Of a stretch of DNA of 64,000 nt, positions 34,022-42,614 are shown in pieces. Numbering within the stretch: position 1 is the first letter of the stretch; every line of letters begins with the position of its first letter. The notes beneath the pieces were generated by a model. The model had not been told where the DNA came from. It saw only the letters and a list, made by a program, of their open reading frames with translations, and ran no database searches. This DNA comes from Flammeovirga sp. SJP92. GTDB taxonomy: Bacteria > Bacteroidota > Bacteroidia > Cytophagales > Flammeovirgaceae. A program made the position numbers and the translations under genes. Location: NCBI RefSeq assembly GCF_001583495.1, contig NZ_LQAQ01000112.1:1-64000 (forward strand), read 5' to 3'.

Positions 34022-35158
34022 ATGCATAAATTATCATTACTTATCGTCTTCGCCATATTATTACATAAGACGACTGTTTTTTCTCAAGAGAAATATCCAT
34101 TAGTTGAGGTTGGGTTGAAAGAAGCTGAAAAGCTAAGTGCTGAAAAAACGAAAAATGTACTGTACTCGCCATTAAGCCTATATTTTTTAAATAGTATGTT
34201 GGCAAATATGGCCAAAAACGAGACGAAGAAGGAATTGATTCGTCACCTTGGATATTCAAATGATGAAATTGTTCTATTAAACTCCTATACAATAGATTTA
34301 CAAAAAAGACTGGGAGAAGAATGTATTTTAAAAAACGCATTAAGATATCCTAAAGGGTATTCATTGAATAATACATTTAAAAAAATACTGGAAGAGAATT
34401 ATAATGGAGAAATCAAATCTGGTGATTTTGTAAGAAAAGGAGAGCGAGTAAAAGAAGAGATCAATCATTGGTTTTATGAAAATACGAATTACAAAATCAA
34501 AAATATGATTGAATCTATTTCACCAATGGATAAAATGGTTTTGATGAATGCACTCTATTTTAAAGCTGAATGGGAGAGTTTTTTCGATGATAAATCGACT
34601 TACAAAAACGAATTTTATTTAGAGGACAATAAAAAATTGGAAGTGGATTTTCTATCCAAAACAGCAACTGTTAAATGTTTTTCTTCAAATGAAACCCAAG
34701 CATTAGTTTTACCTTACAAAGGTAATTATGAAATGCTTTTATTGAGCTCAGCATCATTTTCTTATACAATACTACAAGAGGTCAATCAAAAAATGAAAGA
34801 GAAAAAAGTACATCTCGAGCTTCCTAAATTTGTTTTGAATTCCTCTTTAGATGCTGTTGAGTTGATGCAATCGATGGGGGTAACTTCTCCCTTCCAAAGT
34901 GGTGCAGACTTTTCAATGCTTTTCAAAAAGTCAGAAAAAGATCTTTTTGTCAGTAAGATGTATCAGAAGTCTTATTTGAAGATTGATGAAAAAGGTACTG
35001 TAGCTGTTGCCGCTTCAGTGGCTAAAGTCTCTAGAAGCATGGATCTTAATAATTATGAAGAATACCTCTTTAATCGACCATTTTACTTTATAATCAGACA
35101 TAAAAAGACAAAAGAGCCATTGTTTATTGGTAAAATAAATAATCCAGCCTTAAATTAA
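34022..35158 (+). CDS. Secreted serpin (serine protease inhibitor)
   Basis: A 378-residue protein with signal peptide ending near TTVFSQ. It is a complete serpin: NVLYSPLSLYFLNSMLANMA (helix B and shutter), VLMNALYFKAEWESFF (strand 3A), LPKFVLNSSLDAVELMQSMGV, the hinge DEKGTVAVAASVAKVSRS, and the C-terminal FNRPFYFIIRHKKTKEPLFIGKINNP. The hinge has Thr at P14 and small residues at P12-P9, as in inhibitory serpins. Counting from the hinge puts P1 near Ser-Met or the preceding Arg. It probably protects surface or secreted proteins from proteases; the target is unknown. Confidence 0.93.
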   Translation: MHKLSLLIVFAILLHKTTVFSQEKYPLVEVGLKEAEKLSAEKTKNVLYSPLSLYFLNSMLANMAKNETKKELIRHLGYSNDEIVLLNSYTIDLQKRLGEECILKNALRYPKGYSLNNTFKKILEENYNGEIKSGDFVRKGERVKEEINHWFYENTNYKIKNMIESISPMDKMVLMNALYFKAEWESFFDDKSTYKNEFYLEDNKKLEVDFLSKTATVKCFSSNETQALVLPYKGNYEMLLLSSASFSYTILQEVNQKMKEKKVHLELPKFVLNSSLDAVELMQSMGVTSPFQSGADFSMLFKKSEKDLFVSKMYQKSYLKIDEKGTVAVAASVAKVSRSMDLNNYEEYLFNRPFYFIIRHKKTKEPLFIGKINNPALN

Positions 35159-35337
35159 AGTAAGTACTAAGTCAAAAATAAATCATAGTTAATTCTAATT
35201 TATTTTTTTGAGTACAACACTAAAAAACGTATTAATAGTGGTTCTATTAAAAGTTTTTTGAAGGAAGTAATCGCAAAACAATAAATAGAATTAGTATTAG
35301 ATAATGTTGAATTTGTACTTCAAACTCAGAAACTACC

Positions 35338-35937
35338 ATGAAAAGATATGCAACGGTTGAAGATTACATTACATCTTCAGACAATTGGAAAGACGAACTG
35401 ATCTATCTGAGGTCGATTCTAATTGATACAGAATTAGAAGAAGGAATGAAATGGGGAGCACCAATCTATATGATTCAAGGAAAAAATGTCGTTGGTATTG
35501 CATCTTTTAAAAACTATGTAGGTTTGTGGTTCCATCAAGGAGTTCTATTGAAAGATGAAGGCGGTTTTTTGATCAATGCTCAAGAAAATAAAACAAAAGC
35601 ATTAAGGCAATGGCGCTTTAGTAGTTTTGAAGAATTGAAACAAAACACGGACGTGTTGAAAGAATACATTGAGGAGGCTATAAAAAATCAAAAAGCAGGT
35701 AAAGTAGTGGAGGTGGACCGAACACCAAAACCTTTAATTCTACCGAATGAACTTGTAGACGCATTTACAAAAGATAAAGAATTAGAATCTGCTTTTAAGA
35801 GTCTTACTTTATCAAAGAAGAGAGAATATGGTGAGCATATTGCCTCTGCAAAAAGAGAAGCCACACGTTTGTCAAGACTAGAAAAAGTTATACCCATGAT
35901 CAAACAAGGTGTTGGCCTAAATGATAAGTATAAATAA
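35338..35937 (+). CDS. YdeI/DUF1801-type protein
   Basis: A 199-residue soluble protein. Residues 10-115 are a DUF1801 domain (LRSILIDTELEEGMKWGAPIYMIQGKNVVGIASFKNYVGLWFHQG). Residues 130-195 are the YdeI/OmpD-associated C-terminal region with PNELVDAFTKDKELESAF and SKKREYGEHIASAKREATRLSRLEK. YdeI-family proteins are linked to stress or antimicrobial-peptide tolerance in other bacteria, but their biochemistry is open. The gene is monocistronic. Confidence 0.85.
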   Translation: MKRYATVEDYITSSDNWKDELIYLRSILIDTELEEGMKWGAPIYMIQGKNVVGIASFKNYVGLWFHQGVLLKDEGGFLINAQENKTKALRQWRFSSFEELKQNTDVLKEYIEEAIKNQKAGKVVEVDRTPKPLILPNELVDAFTKDKELESAFKSLTLSKKREYGEHIASAKREATRLSRLEKVIPMIKQGVGLNDKYK

Positions 35938-35982
35938 TAAAGAAAATGTCTTATTTATATTCATTCTTAAAAATATGTTAAA

Positions 35983-35990
35983 TACTTTTG
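35983..35990 (+). promoter_or_regulatory. -7 promoter element before a 29-codon ORF
   Basis: TACTTTTG, a full match to TAnnTTTG, 22 bp before an ATG. Confidence 0.5.
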
Positions 35991-36011
35991 TGTCATAAAA
36001 AATTAGAAATA

Positions 36012-36101
36012 ATGAAATACATCACTTTACATATAGACGCACCTCAAGGAGTTTCATTTGGCGAAAGCAGAGTGAAAGAGAGGCTATATGAAGCGATGTA
36101 A
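36012..36101 (+). CDS. Possible 29-residue small protein or small RNA transcript
   Basis: An ATG-started ORF of 29 codons (begins MKYITLHIDAPQG, ends KERLYEAM). A promoter element lies 22 bp upstream and a strong terminator 22 bp downstream, so it would be transcribed as its own unit of about 165 nt. No signal peptide, no membrane segment, no family recognised. It could encode a microprotein or simply lie inside a small RNA. Confidence 0.4.
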   Translation: MKYITLHIDAPQGVSFGESRVKERLYEAM

Positions 36102-36122
36102 GGATATCTATATATTTATGAG

Positions 36123-36158
36123 AAAGGTCCTGACGCTTCGGTGTTAGGACCTTTTTTT
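36123..36158 (+). terminator. Strong terminator after the small ORF
   Basis: A 14-bp stem (two G-U pairs) closed by a TTCG tetraloop, followed by eight T residues. Confidence 0.9.
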
Positions 36159-36291
36159 ATGTTTCACTTTTTAAACCCCGAGTTGATATGATTTCAATTC
36201 CAAAACAAAATTTCCTTGCCGAAGGGAAGGATTGGTCACAATTTTTAATCAAAAAGAAATTTCAAAAACAAAGACATCAAAAATTAAAACA

Positions 36292-36597
36292 ATGAAAAAG
36301 AACACACTATTTTTTGGATTGATCACTATGGTTGTGATCGGGTCGACATGTGCAATAAATCTAGAATTGTTTGTTGCATTAGCTAAAACAGCCTTATACT
36401 TAGGAGGTACAACATTTTTTGTGTTAATGCCCTTTTTCCTTTTTAAAGGAGAAAAGAAAACCAATGAAAATACAAATACGGACGTGCCTCAGCCAATGTT
36501 GAAAAGGAATATTAATTCTGTAAAAACAACTTTATTGGAAAAAGGAGAAAAAGAAACTACCTATATGTCTATCTATAGAGTTAACAATTCTCCATGA
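36292..36597 (+). CDS. Small membrane protein of unknown function
   Basis: I chose the ATG at 36292 because the upstream TTG extension is a Lys-rich tail with no role. The 101-residue protein has two predicted membrane helices (residues about 5-22 and 28-53, ALAKTALYLGGTTFFVLMPFFLF) followed by a polar tail. No family recognised. An inverted repeat starts 10 bp after its stop. Confidence 0.5.
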   Translation: MKKNTLFFGLITMVVIGSTCAINLELFVALAKTALYLGGTTFFVLMPFFLFKGEKKTNENTNTDVPQPMLKRNINSVKTTLLEKGEKETTYMSIYRVNNSP

Positions 36598-36606
36598 GTG
36601 TAACGC

Positions 36607-36715
36607 TGTGGTTATTCTAAAAAAGCTTTAACAAATAAAAAAGAACACATTTTTTAGAAAAAAGAGACGAAAGTCATTACTTTTGTGCTTCTATAATTTT
36701 TTTAGGATAACCACA
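36607..36715. repeat. 18-bp inverted repeat flanking the folD promoter
   Basis: TGTGGTTATTCTAAAAAA at 36607-36624 is repeated inverted at 36698-36715 with one mismatch, 73 bp apart. The folD -7 element TACTTTTG (36678-36685) lies between the arms, and the right arm is in the folD leader. Confidence 0.7.
36678..36685 (+). promoter_or_regulatory. -7 promoter element of folD
   Basis: TACTTTTG, a full match to TAnnTTTG, 38 bp before the folD ATG. Confidence 0.55.
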
Positions 36716-36723
36716 GATATTCC

Positions 36724-37614
36724 ATGCAACTAATTGACGGAAAAGCGACTTCAAATGCAATCAAGCAAGAAATTGCTGAGGAAGTAAGAAAACTGACTGC
36801 CGCAGGAGGCAAGAAACCACATTTAGCCGCTATTTTAGTTGGTGAAGACGGAGCAAGTAGAACATATGTGAATCACAAAGTAAAGTCTTGCGAGCAAGTA
36901 GGATTTGATTCAACATTATGCAAGTTTGACGCCGATATAACAGAAGAGAAATTACTTCAAGCTATCGAGGAACTTAACAATAATGATGATATTGACGGAT
37001 TTATTGTTCAACTTCCATTACCAAAACACATCGATGAGACGAAGGTAACAGAAGCTATTGATCCTAAAAAAGATGTGGATGGTTTTCATCCAGCAAACCT
37101 AGGAAAAATGATGCTAGGTTTACCTACTTTCCTTCCCGCAACACCTTACGGTATTGTTCAATTGTTAGACAGATATAATATTGAAACTTCAGGAAAGAAA
37201 TGTGTGATTGTTGGTCGTTCTCATATTGTAGGTACACCAATGAGTTTATTGATGTCACGTAACAGCAAAGTAGGTAACTGTACAGTTACTTTGACACACA
37301 GTAGAACACAAAACTTGAAAGAGGAGTGTCTTTCAGCCGATATCTTGATCGTGGCATTAGGTAAGGCAGAGTTTGTAACTGCTGATATGGTGAAAGAAGG
37401 GGCGACAGTAATCGATGTAGGAATCACAAGAATTGAAGATCCTTCGAAAAAATCAGGTTTCTCTTTAAAAGGAGATGTGAAATTTGATGAAGTAAGCGAA
37501 AAAGCAGGTTGGATTACACCGGTACCAGGTGGAGTAGGACCAATGACAGTAGTTTCTTTATTGATGAACACATTGGAGTCTGTAAAAAGAAAATCTGTTA
37601 AGGAAACAATATAA
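36724..37614 (+). CDS. folD: Methylenetetrahydrofolate dehydrogenase/methenyltetrahydrofolate cyclohydrolase
   Basis: A 296-residue bifunctional cytosolic enzyme that interconverts 5,10-methylene-, methenyl- and 10-formyl-tetrahydrofolate with NADP. Visible motifs are [13 protein letters not shown] (Tyr and catalytic Lys), [26 protein letters not shown], the NADP-binding [17 protein letters not shown], and the C-terminal [15 protein letters not shown]. It supplies one-carbon units and so connects functionally to gcvT in this window. Confidence 0.97.
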   Translation: MQLIDGKATSNAIKQEIAEEVRKLTAAGGKKPHLAAILVGEDGASRTYVNHKVKSCEQVGFDSTLCKFDADITEEKLLQAIEELNNNDDIDGFIVQLPLPKHIDETKVTEAIDPKKDVDGFHPANLGKMMLGLPTFLPATPYGIVQLLDRYNIETSGKKCVIVGRSHIVGTPMSLLMSRNSKVGNCTVTLTHSRTQNLKEECLSADILIVALGKAEFVTADMVKEGATVIDVGITRIEDPSKKSGFSLKGDVKFDEVSEKAGWITPVPGGVGPMTVVSLLMNTLESVKRKSVKETI

Positions 37615-37657
37615 GTTATAATTAGTCGCATTTTTTTACGAAATTTGCGGTCTGAGT

Positions 37658-37692
37658 CCTTCAAGGGTTCCCTCACCCCTTGAAGGGCTTTT
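37658..37692 (+). terminator. Terminator between folD and queE
   Basis: A 10-bp stem CCTTCAAGGG/CCCTTGAAGG with a 9-base loop, then GCTTTTTC. Confidence 0.78.
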
Positions 37693-37721
37693 TCATCTCA
37701 AAATAATAAAAAGGACTTTTA

Positions 37722-38366
37722 ATGGTAAAGCATTTAGAATATTCAACGAAGGAACGCGTGCAGTTGGGCCTTTCACTTCCAGTGATGGAGGCATTTTATA
37801 CGATTCAAGGAGAAGGAGCATATACAGGGCAAGCTGCCTATTTTATACGATTAGCAGGTTGTGATGTAGGATGTGTTTGGTGCGATGTAAAAGAGTCATG
37901 GGAACAAGACAAACATCCCGTTTTGACTGTTGAGGAAATTGTTCAAAATGCAAAGAAATATCCAGGACGTTTAGCAATTATTACAGGTGGTGAACCTTTG
38001 ATGCATGATCTTGGACCATTAACAGAACAACTGAAGGAAGAGGGGTTTCATATCAATATTGAAACTTCGGGTGCTCATCCTTTGAGTGGAGAATTGGATT
38101 ATATCACATTATCTCCTAAAAAATTCAAACAACCTGTTGAAGAAGTATATCAAAGAGCAAATGAATTCAAGGTTGTTGTTTATCACAAATCAGACCTTCA
38201 ATGGGCAATTAATTTATCTGAGAAATTGTCTGATGATTGTAAGTTGTACATTCAGCCAGAATGGTCAAAAAGAGCTCAAATCACACCTTTATTAGTGGAG
38301 TTTGTAAAAAGCAATCCAGAATGGCAATTGTCGTTGCAGACGCATAAGTATATTGATATTCCATAG
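37722..38366 (+). CDS. queE: 7-carboxy-7-deazaguanine synthase
   Basis: A 214-residue radical SAM enzyme of the queuosine pathway that turns 6-carboxytetrahydropterin into 7-carboxy-7-deazaguanine. Its iron-sulfur cluster motif is CDVGCVWC (CxxxCxxC) near residue 47. Also visible are EAFYTIQGEGAYTGQAAYFIRLAG, ITGGEPLMHDL and ETSGAHPL. The protein is short, as in Bacteroidota QueE. Other queuosine genes are not in the window. Confidence 0.94.
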   Translation: MVKHLEYSTKERVQLGLSLPVMEAFYTIQGEGAYTGQAAYFIRLAGCDVGCVWCDVKESWEQDKHPVLTVEEIVQNAKKYPGRLAIITGGEPLMHDLGPLTEQLKEEGFHINIETSGAHPLSGELDYITLSPKKFKQPVEEVYQRANEFKVVVYHKSDLQWAINLSEKLSDDCKLYIQPEWSKRAQITPLLVEFVKSNPEWQLSLQTHKYIDIP

Positions 38367-38436
38367 AAATTTTAGTATTTCAATTTAACATTGGATGAAT
38401 GTTATTATATTTGATCTCTATAACTATTAATCTTAT

Positions 38437-40305
38437 ATGGGTTCAAATACGAATGACTTCATAAATCAATGGTTGCTTAAGTATCAACTATCAGTTTTTA
38501 AATACGAGCGAATCGCTTCTTTCATAAATACTGTTGTTGCTGTAGTTATACTGATTTACAATTATGGATTTTATTTACTTGAAGATGACATAAGAATATT
38601 ACTTTCTATTCTTGATGTGATCTTCTTTGTGTACTGTATTTCTTACTTATTACGAATAATTTTTTCAAGTCATCGTTTTAAGTTTTTTAAATCCACCTTT
38701 GTTGAGGGGACTTTTTTATTGTATATCGCTTTTAATGGGCTGTTTCATTATTTCTTTGGAGTAAGATTAATAGAGGAGTTTTTAAAGAGTTTTTGGTTTG
38801 AAAATTCATTTCTTCAATATGTCAATTATCTTTTTTTCTGCTTATTTATTCTGATTTGTATTGAAATCACGAAGAGTTCTTCGGCTATCTCTGAATATAA
38901 AATTAAGCCTTCAACCACCTTTATTTTCAGTTTTATATTATTGATCTTATTGGGGACTTTTGGTCTGATGCTTCCTGCATGTTCAGTGGGTGTGGATGAA
39001 AGTATGTCGTTTTTAGATGCCTTATTTACCTCTGTAAGTGCCTCCTGCGTAACAGGTTTGGCCGTAGTAGATACGGGGCAGTTTTTTACCTTCAAAGGAA
39101 AAATCGTTATTCTATTATTAGCTCAATTAGGAGGTATTGGTATTGTATCATTTGCGACTTTCTTTGCTACATTTTTATCAAAAGGAGTGAGTTTAAAGCA
39201 CAAGACAATTATTCAGGATGTTCTCAGTAGTGAGGATCTTTCATCAGCTACAGGATTATTAAGAAAAGTAATATTCTTAACTCTACTCATTGAAGCGTTA
39301 GGATCAATTCTCATCTTTTTTTCTTGGGATAGTAACCTTGTTTTTAATAATCTTTTCCAAAAAATATTCTATTCAATATTCCATTCAATTTCTGCATTTT
39401 GTAATGCAGGTTTTAGTCTATTTCCGGATAGCTTAAACACCTATATTGTTTCAGATGAAACGACTGAATTCAGTACACCAGGTATGGTAGTAGATTTGAG
39501 ACATATGTATGGGTTACATTTGGTGATTGGGTTTATTATCATCTTCGGTAGTTTTGGATTCACTACGATAGAGGAAATTTTCTCACCTCAAAAAATTGCT
39601 GATCGTTTTAGAAATCCTTGGAAGAAGTTTTCAATTGGTACATCCATTTCGTTGTATTCAACTGTAATACTGATTTTAATAGGAATGATTGCCGTTTTCT
39701 TTTTAGAGATAGATGAACTAAGAGAAGACCGTACACTATTTGAATCTTTAGTCGCTTCATTCTTCCAATCTGTAACAACAAGAACAGCAGGTTTCAATTC
39801 TATGGATTTTGGAAGTATGAAACCTTCAACAATTATAGTCATGATTTTTCTGATGTTTATTGGTGCAGCTCCAGGTTCAACAGGAGGAGGTATTAAGAGC
39901 AGTACTTTTTATGTTTTACTACTTTCCTCAATTGGTATTATTAGAGGTCAAGAAAGAATTGTGGTACGCAAAAGAACAATCAGTGATGATAACATAAAGA
40001 GGTCTTATTCCATTTTTATGTTTGCCGCCATATATAATTTATTGGCCATTTTTGTCTTGACAATTACAGAACTCGATAATCCTAATATTGATATTCTACC
40101 ATTAGTATTTGAACAAATTTCTGCTTTCGGTACGGCAGGATTAAGTATGGGGATTACGGGTGAACTATCTTCTTTTGGTAAAGTAGTTATTATCTTATCC
40201 ATGTATATTGGTAGAGTAGGAACACTAACGCTGGCTTTGGCATTAAGTTCAACAGTTCAGACTAACAAGTTCCAATATCCTGAAGCCCATGTAATGGTAG
40301 GATAG
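38437..40305 (+). CDS. TrkH/KtrB-family potassium uptake protein with N-terminal membrane extension
   Basis: A 622-residue membrane protein. Four pore loops are visible: SVSASCVTGLAVVDTG, SISAFCNAGFSLF, QSVTTRTAGFNSMDFG and QISAFGTAGLSMGITG. The second- and third-half connector APGSTGGGIKSSTFYVLL is typical, and YIGRVGTLTLALAL closes the protein. This is the KtrB/TrkH channel architecture for K+ (or K+/Na+) uptake. The first 150 residues add about four extra helices absent from standard KtrB. The gene for the cytosolic KtrA/TrkA gating ring is not adjacent. Confidence 0.93.
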   Translation: MGSNTNDFINQWLLKYQLSVFKYERIASFINTVVAVVILIYNYGFYLLEDDIRILLSILDVIFFVYCISYLLRIIFSSHRFKFFKSTFVEGTFLLYIAFNGLFHYFFGVRLIEEFLKSFWFENSFLQYVNYLFFCLFILICIEITKSSSAISEYKIKPSTTFIFSFILLILLGTFGLMLPACSVGVDESMSFLDALFTSVSASCVTGLAVVDTGQFFTFKGKIVILLLAQLGGIGIVSFATFFATFLSKGVSLKHKTIIQDVLSSEDLSSATGLLRKVIFLTLLIEALGSILIFFSWDSNLVFNNLFQKIFYSIFHSISAFCNAGFSLFPDSLNTYIVSDETTEFSTPGMVVDLRHMYGLHLVIGFIIIFGSFGFTTIEEIFSPQKIADRFRNPWKKFSIGTSISLYSTVILILIGMIAVFFLEIDELREDRTLFESLVASFFQSVTTRTAGFNSMDFGSMKPSTIIVMIFLMFIGAAPGSTGGGIKSSTFYVLLLSSIGIIRGQERIVVRKRTISDDNIKRSYSIFMFAAIYNLLAIFVLTITELDNPNIDILPLVFEQISAFGTAGLSMGITGELSSFGKVVIILSMYIGRVGTLTLALALSSTVQTNKFQYPEAHVMVG

Positions 40306-40330
40306 AGCATATTTATTCATTATTTAATGA

Positions 40331-40373
40331 CCTGTTTGAAATTTCAATTGAGTTTGTTTCAAACAGGTTTTTT
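40331..40373 (+). terminator. Terminator after the potassium transporter gene
   Basis: A perfect 11-bp stem CCTGTTTGAAA/TTTCAAACAGG with a 15-base loop, then six T residues. Confidence 0.85.
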
Positions 40374-40483
40374 ATTTGCCGCAATAAGTTTTCCTTCAAA
40401 TTGTATTTTACTACGACTTTTGTCTTGTTATAGGTTGTTCTTTTTTGATGTCTCAGTTTGCATTTAGCATTTATTTTTATTTA

Positions 40484-40499
40484 ATTTGTTTAAACAAAT
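40484..40499 (+). promoter_or_regulatory. Perfect 16-bp palindrome ATTTGTTTAAACAAAT before the pirin gene
   Basis: A perfect palindrome 27 bp upstream of the pirin ATG, in a leader with no other structure. It may be an operator. A near copy lies at 26234-26250. Confidence 0.35.
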
Positions 40500-40526
40500 A
40501 ATGTATAAACATTAAAAATAAAAGAT

Positions 40527-41543
40527 ATGGAAAATCAAAAAATATATTCAGTGCAATCAATAGGCAACCAATGGCCGACATTAGATCCATTTTTATTCAC
40601 TGCTCATCATAAAGAAATATATCCAAAAGGAAATGAAGATATGAGTATTTCAGTTTCACTGGAAGGGAGAAATATCGGTTCGGATTTTTCGGGAAAGGAT
40701 GGGTTTAGTATGTATCATGGAAGAAAAATTCCGGGTTTTCCATATCATCCACATAGAGGGTTTGAAACAGTTACAATAGTTGAGGAAGGATTAGCAGATC
40801 ATTCCGATTCATTAGGTTCTGCAGGAAGATTCGGAGAAGGTGATGTACAATGGATGACCGCTGGAGCAGGGGTGCAACATTCTGAAATGTTTCCTTTATT
40901 GAATACTGAAAAAGAAAATCCATTAGAGTTGTTTCAAATTTGGTTGAATCTACCAAAGAAGGATAAAATGGCAGAACCAAGTTACAAAATGCTTTGGCAT
41001 GAAGATATCCCCATAGTTAATGAAAATGATCGTAATGGTAATTCAATTAGCGTAAAAGTGATAGCAGGACAGTATAGAGATCAAGTGCCTTTACCACCAA
41101 CACCAGATTCTTGGGCTTCAGAGTTGTCGCATAAAGTAGCAATTTGGAGAGTGAAACTTTCTCCTAATGCAGTATGGAAATTGCCTAAAGAGACAGGAGA
41201 AGTGAATAGAGTGCTTTATTTCTACAGAGGCGACGCTATCACTGTAGAAGATAAAAATGTGGATAAAAATAGTTTATTTCATATTAACCCATTGGAAGAA
41301 ATTGAAGTAAAAGCAGGTACTAAGGATACATATGTTCTTTTGTTACAAGGTATGCCTATTAATGAACCCGTGGCACAACATGGTCCATTTGTGATGAATT
41401 CTAAAGAGGAACTGCAGCAAGCCTTTGCAGATTATCAAAGAACAGAGTTTGGAGGGTGGCCTTGGGATAAAAAAGAAATGGTACATGAGAAAAGTAAAGG
41501 CCGATTTGCTCTTCATGCGAATGGAGCTCTTGAGGAAAAGTAG
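40527..41543 (+). CDS. Pirin family protein
   Basis: A 338-residue bicupin. The N-terminal pirin domain (residues about 55-165) carries the metal ligands in YHPHRGFETVT (two His), then MTAGAGVQHSEM (His and Glu). The sequence FQIWLNLPKKDKMAEPSYKML is the family block after it. The C-terminal Pirin_C cupin domain covers residues about 205-320. Bacterial pirins can have quercetinase activity or bind metabolic enzymes, but the role here is open. It is cytosolic. Confidence 0.92.
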   Translation: MENQKIYSVQSIGNQWPTLDPFLFTAHHKEIYPKGNEDMSISVSLEGRNIGSDFSGKDGFSMYHGRKIPGFPYHPHRGFETVTIVEEGLADHSDSLGSAGRFGEGDVQWMTAGAGVQHSEMFPLLNTEKENPLELFQIWLNLPKKDKMAEPSYKMLWHEDIPIVNENDRNGNSISVKVIAGQYRDQVPLPPTPDSWASELSHKVAIWRVKLSPNAVWKLPKETGEVNRVLYFYRGDAITVEDKNVDKNSLFHINPLEEIEVKAGTKDTYVLLLQGMPINEPVAQHGPFVMNSKEELQQAFADYQRTEFGGWPWDKKEMVHEKSKGRFALHANGALEEK

Positions 41544-41575
41544 TAATAGCCTTTTATAGAAAGTCACATAACCCT

Positions 41576-41621
41576 TAAAAAAAACAGACCATTCCATTTA
41601 AACTAGGATGGTCTGCTTTTT
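41576..41621. terminator. Bidirectional terminator
   Basis: A 10-bp stem CAGACCATTC/GGATGGTCTG (one G-U pair) with A and T runs on both sides, between convergent genes. Confidence 0.8.
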
Positions 41622-41630
41622 TGTTAAATG

Positions 41631-42506
41631 TTACTGTTCGATTGAAAAATAGATCACTTTTTCTTGAAAGCCTTTTGTATTTGTTTTCTGAACAGAAAGC
41701 CATTCTTGAAAATCTTCAGGAGAAATTGTCTTAATACCCCCTTCTTCCGTTTTTAAAATGGGTTTGTCAAATTCAGTCGGGCAATAAATGACATAAAGCC
41801 TGTTGAAGATTCTTTTTGGCCCCATTGTCGATAAAACTAGTTCGTCTACTTGTCTACTGCTTATTCCTTCAAAACTTTCAGCTTTTTTAGGGTCAAAGAA
41901 AATGTATTCCTGATCTGCTTTCACTTTATAAGGTTTAGCATTATCTCCATGCATAGTAGAATAAGGAAATAGTCGATATACTTTATCGTTTTCTCTCATA
42001 TAAATACTAACATAACCTTTCTTTGGAGATTGGAAATAAGTATAAAAATGAGACATCTCTTTGAACATTGTTGTTTCACAATTGGAAGAATTGCAGTTTA
42101 GTGTAGATGCTTTGAAGTTCAGTTCAGGTGTTTCTATAGCTCTGCCTTTTCCTTCTACATTGCATTCTAGATAGATCACTTGTTGCTCATTTTCCCTTGT
42201 AAGATGCCAAGTGTATTCTACATGATCTGTCTTGATCCATTCCCCTTTAATAGTAGACGTATTTAAAGATTGAAGTTCCATTTCTGTATTTCCCAATCTC
42301 AAATCGGAAGCGGCGGAGAGATTTGTACCAAAAGCATCTGCCAAAGCCATAATTTGAGCTTTTCTGAGCAATGTTTCTTTAAATTCACCAACAGTATGCG
42401 TATCTTCTAGTTGTTCAGTGACTTTACCTTTTAATTTTTTTACTTTCTGAGCATAAATGTTCATTGTTAGGCTAATGAAAAAGGTAATGAATAATATTTT
42501 TTTCAT
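41631..42506 (-). CDS. Exported DUF4384-like protein
   Basis: A 291-residue protein with signal peptide ending near NIYAQ. The N-terminal part (residues 25-130) is a helix-strand domain with KAQIMALADAFGTNLSAAS, like LPP20-type or TolB-associated envelope domains. Residues about 150-230 have the DUF4384 pattern GYVSIYMRENDKVYRLFPY, then IFFDPKKAESF. Two Cys pairs (CNSSNCET) sit between the parts. It is divergent from the next gene over 108 bp, suggesting joint control. Confidence 0.6.
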   Translation of the reverse strand: MKKILFITFFISLTMNIYAQKVKKLKGKVTEQLEDTHTVGEFKETLLRKAQIMALADAFGTNLSAASDLRLGNTEMELQSLNTSTIKGEWIKTDHVEYTWHLTRENEQQVIYLECNVEGKGRAIETPELNFKASTLNCNSSNCETTMFKEMSHFYTYFQSPKKGYVSIYMRENDKVYRLFPYSTMHGDNAKPYKVKADQEYIFFDPKKAESFEGISSRQVDELVLSTMGPKRIFNRLYVIYCPTEFDKPILKTEEGGIKTISPEDFQEWLSVQKTNTKGFQEKVIYFSIEQ

Positions 42507-42614
42507 TGAAATTGATTAGAATTGAATGTTCTTTTTAATTGATCTGTCAATTTAAATTATATTATTTATATATTTAAGTTCGTAACTGACAATTACTTTT
42601 TAATTTATTAAACT

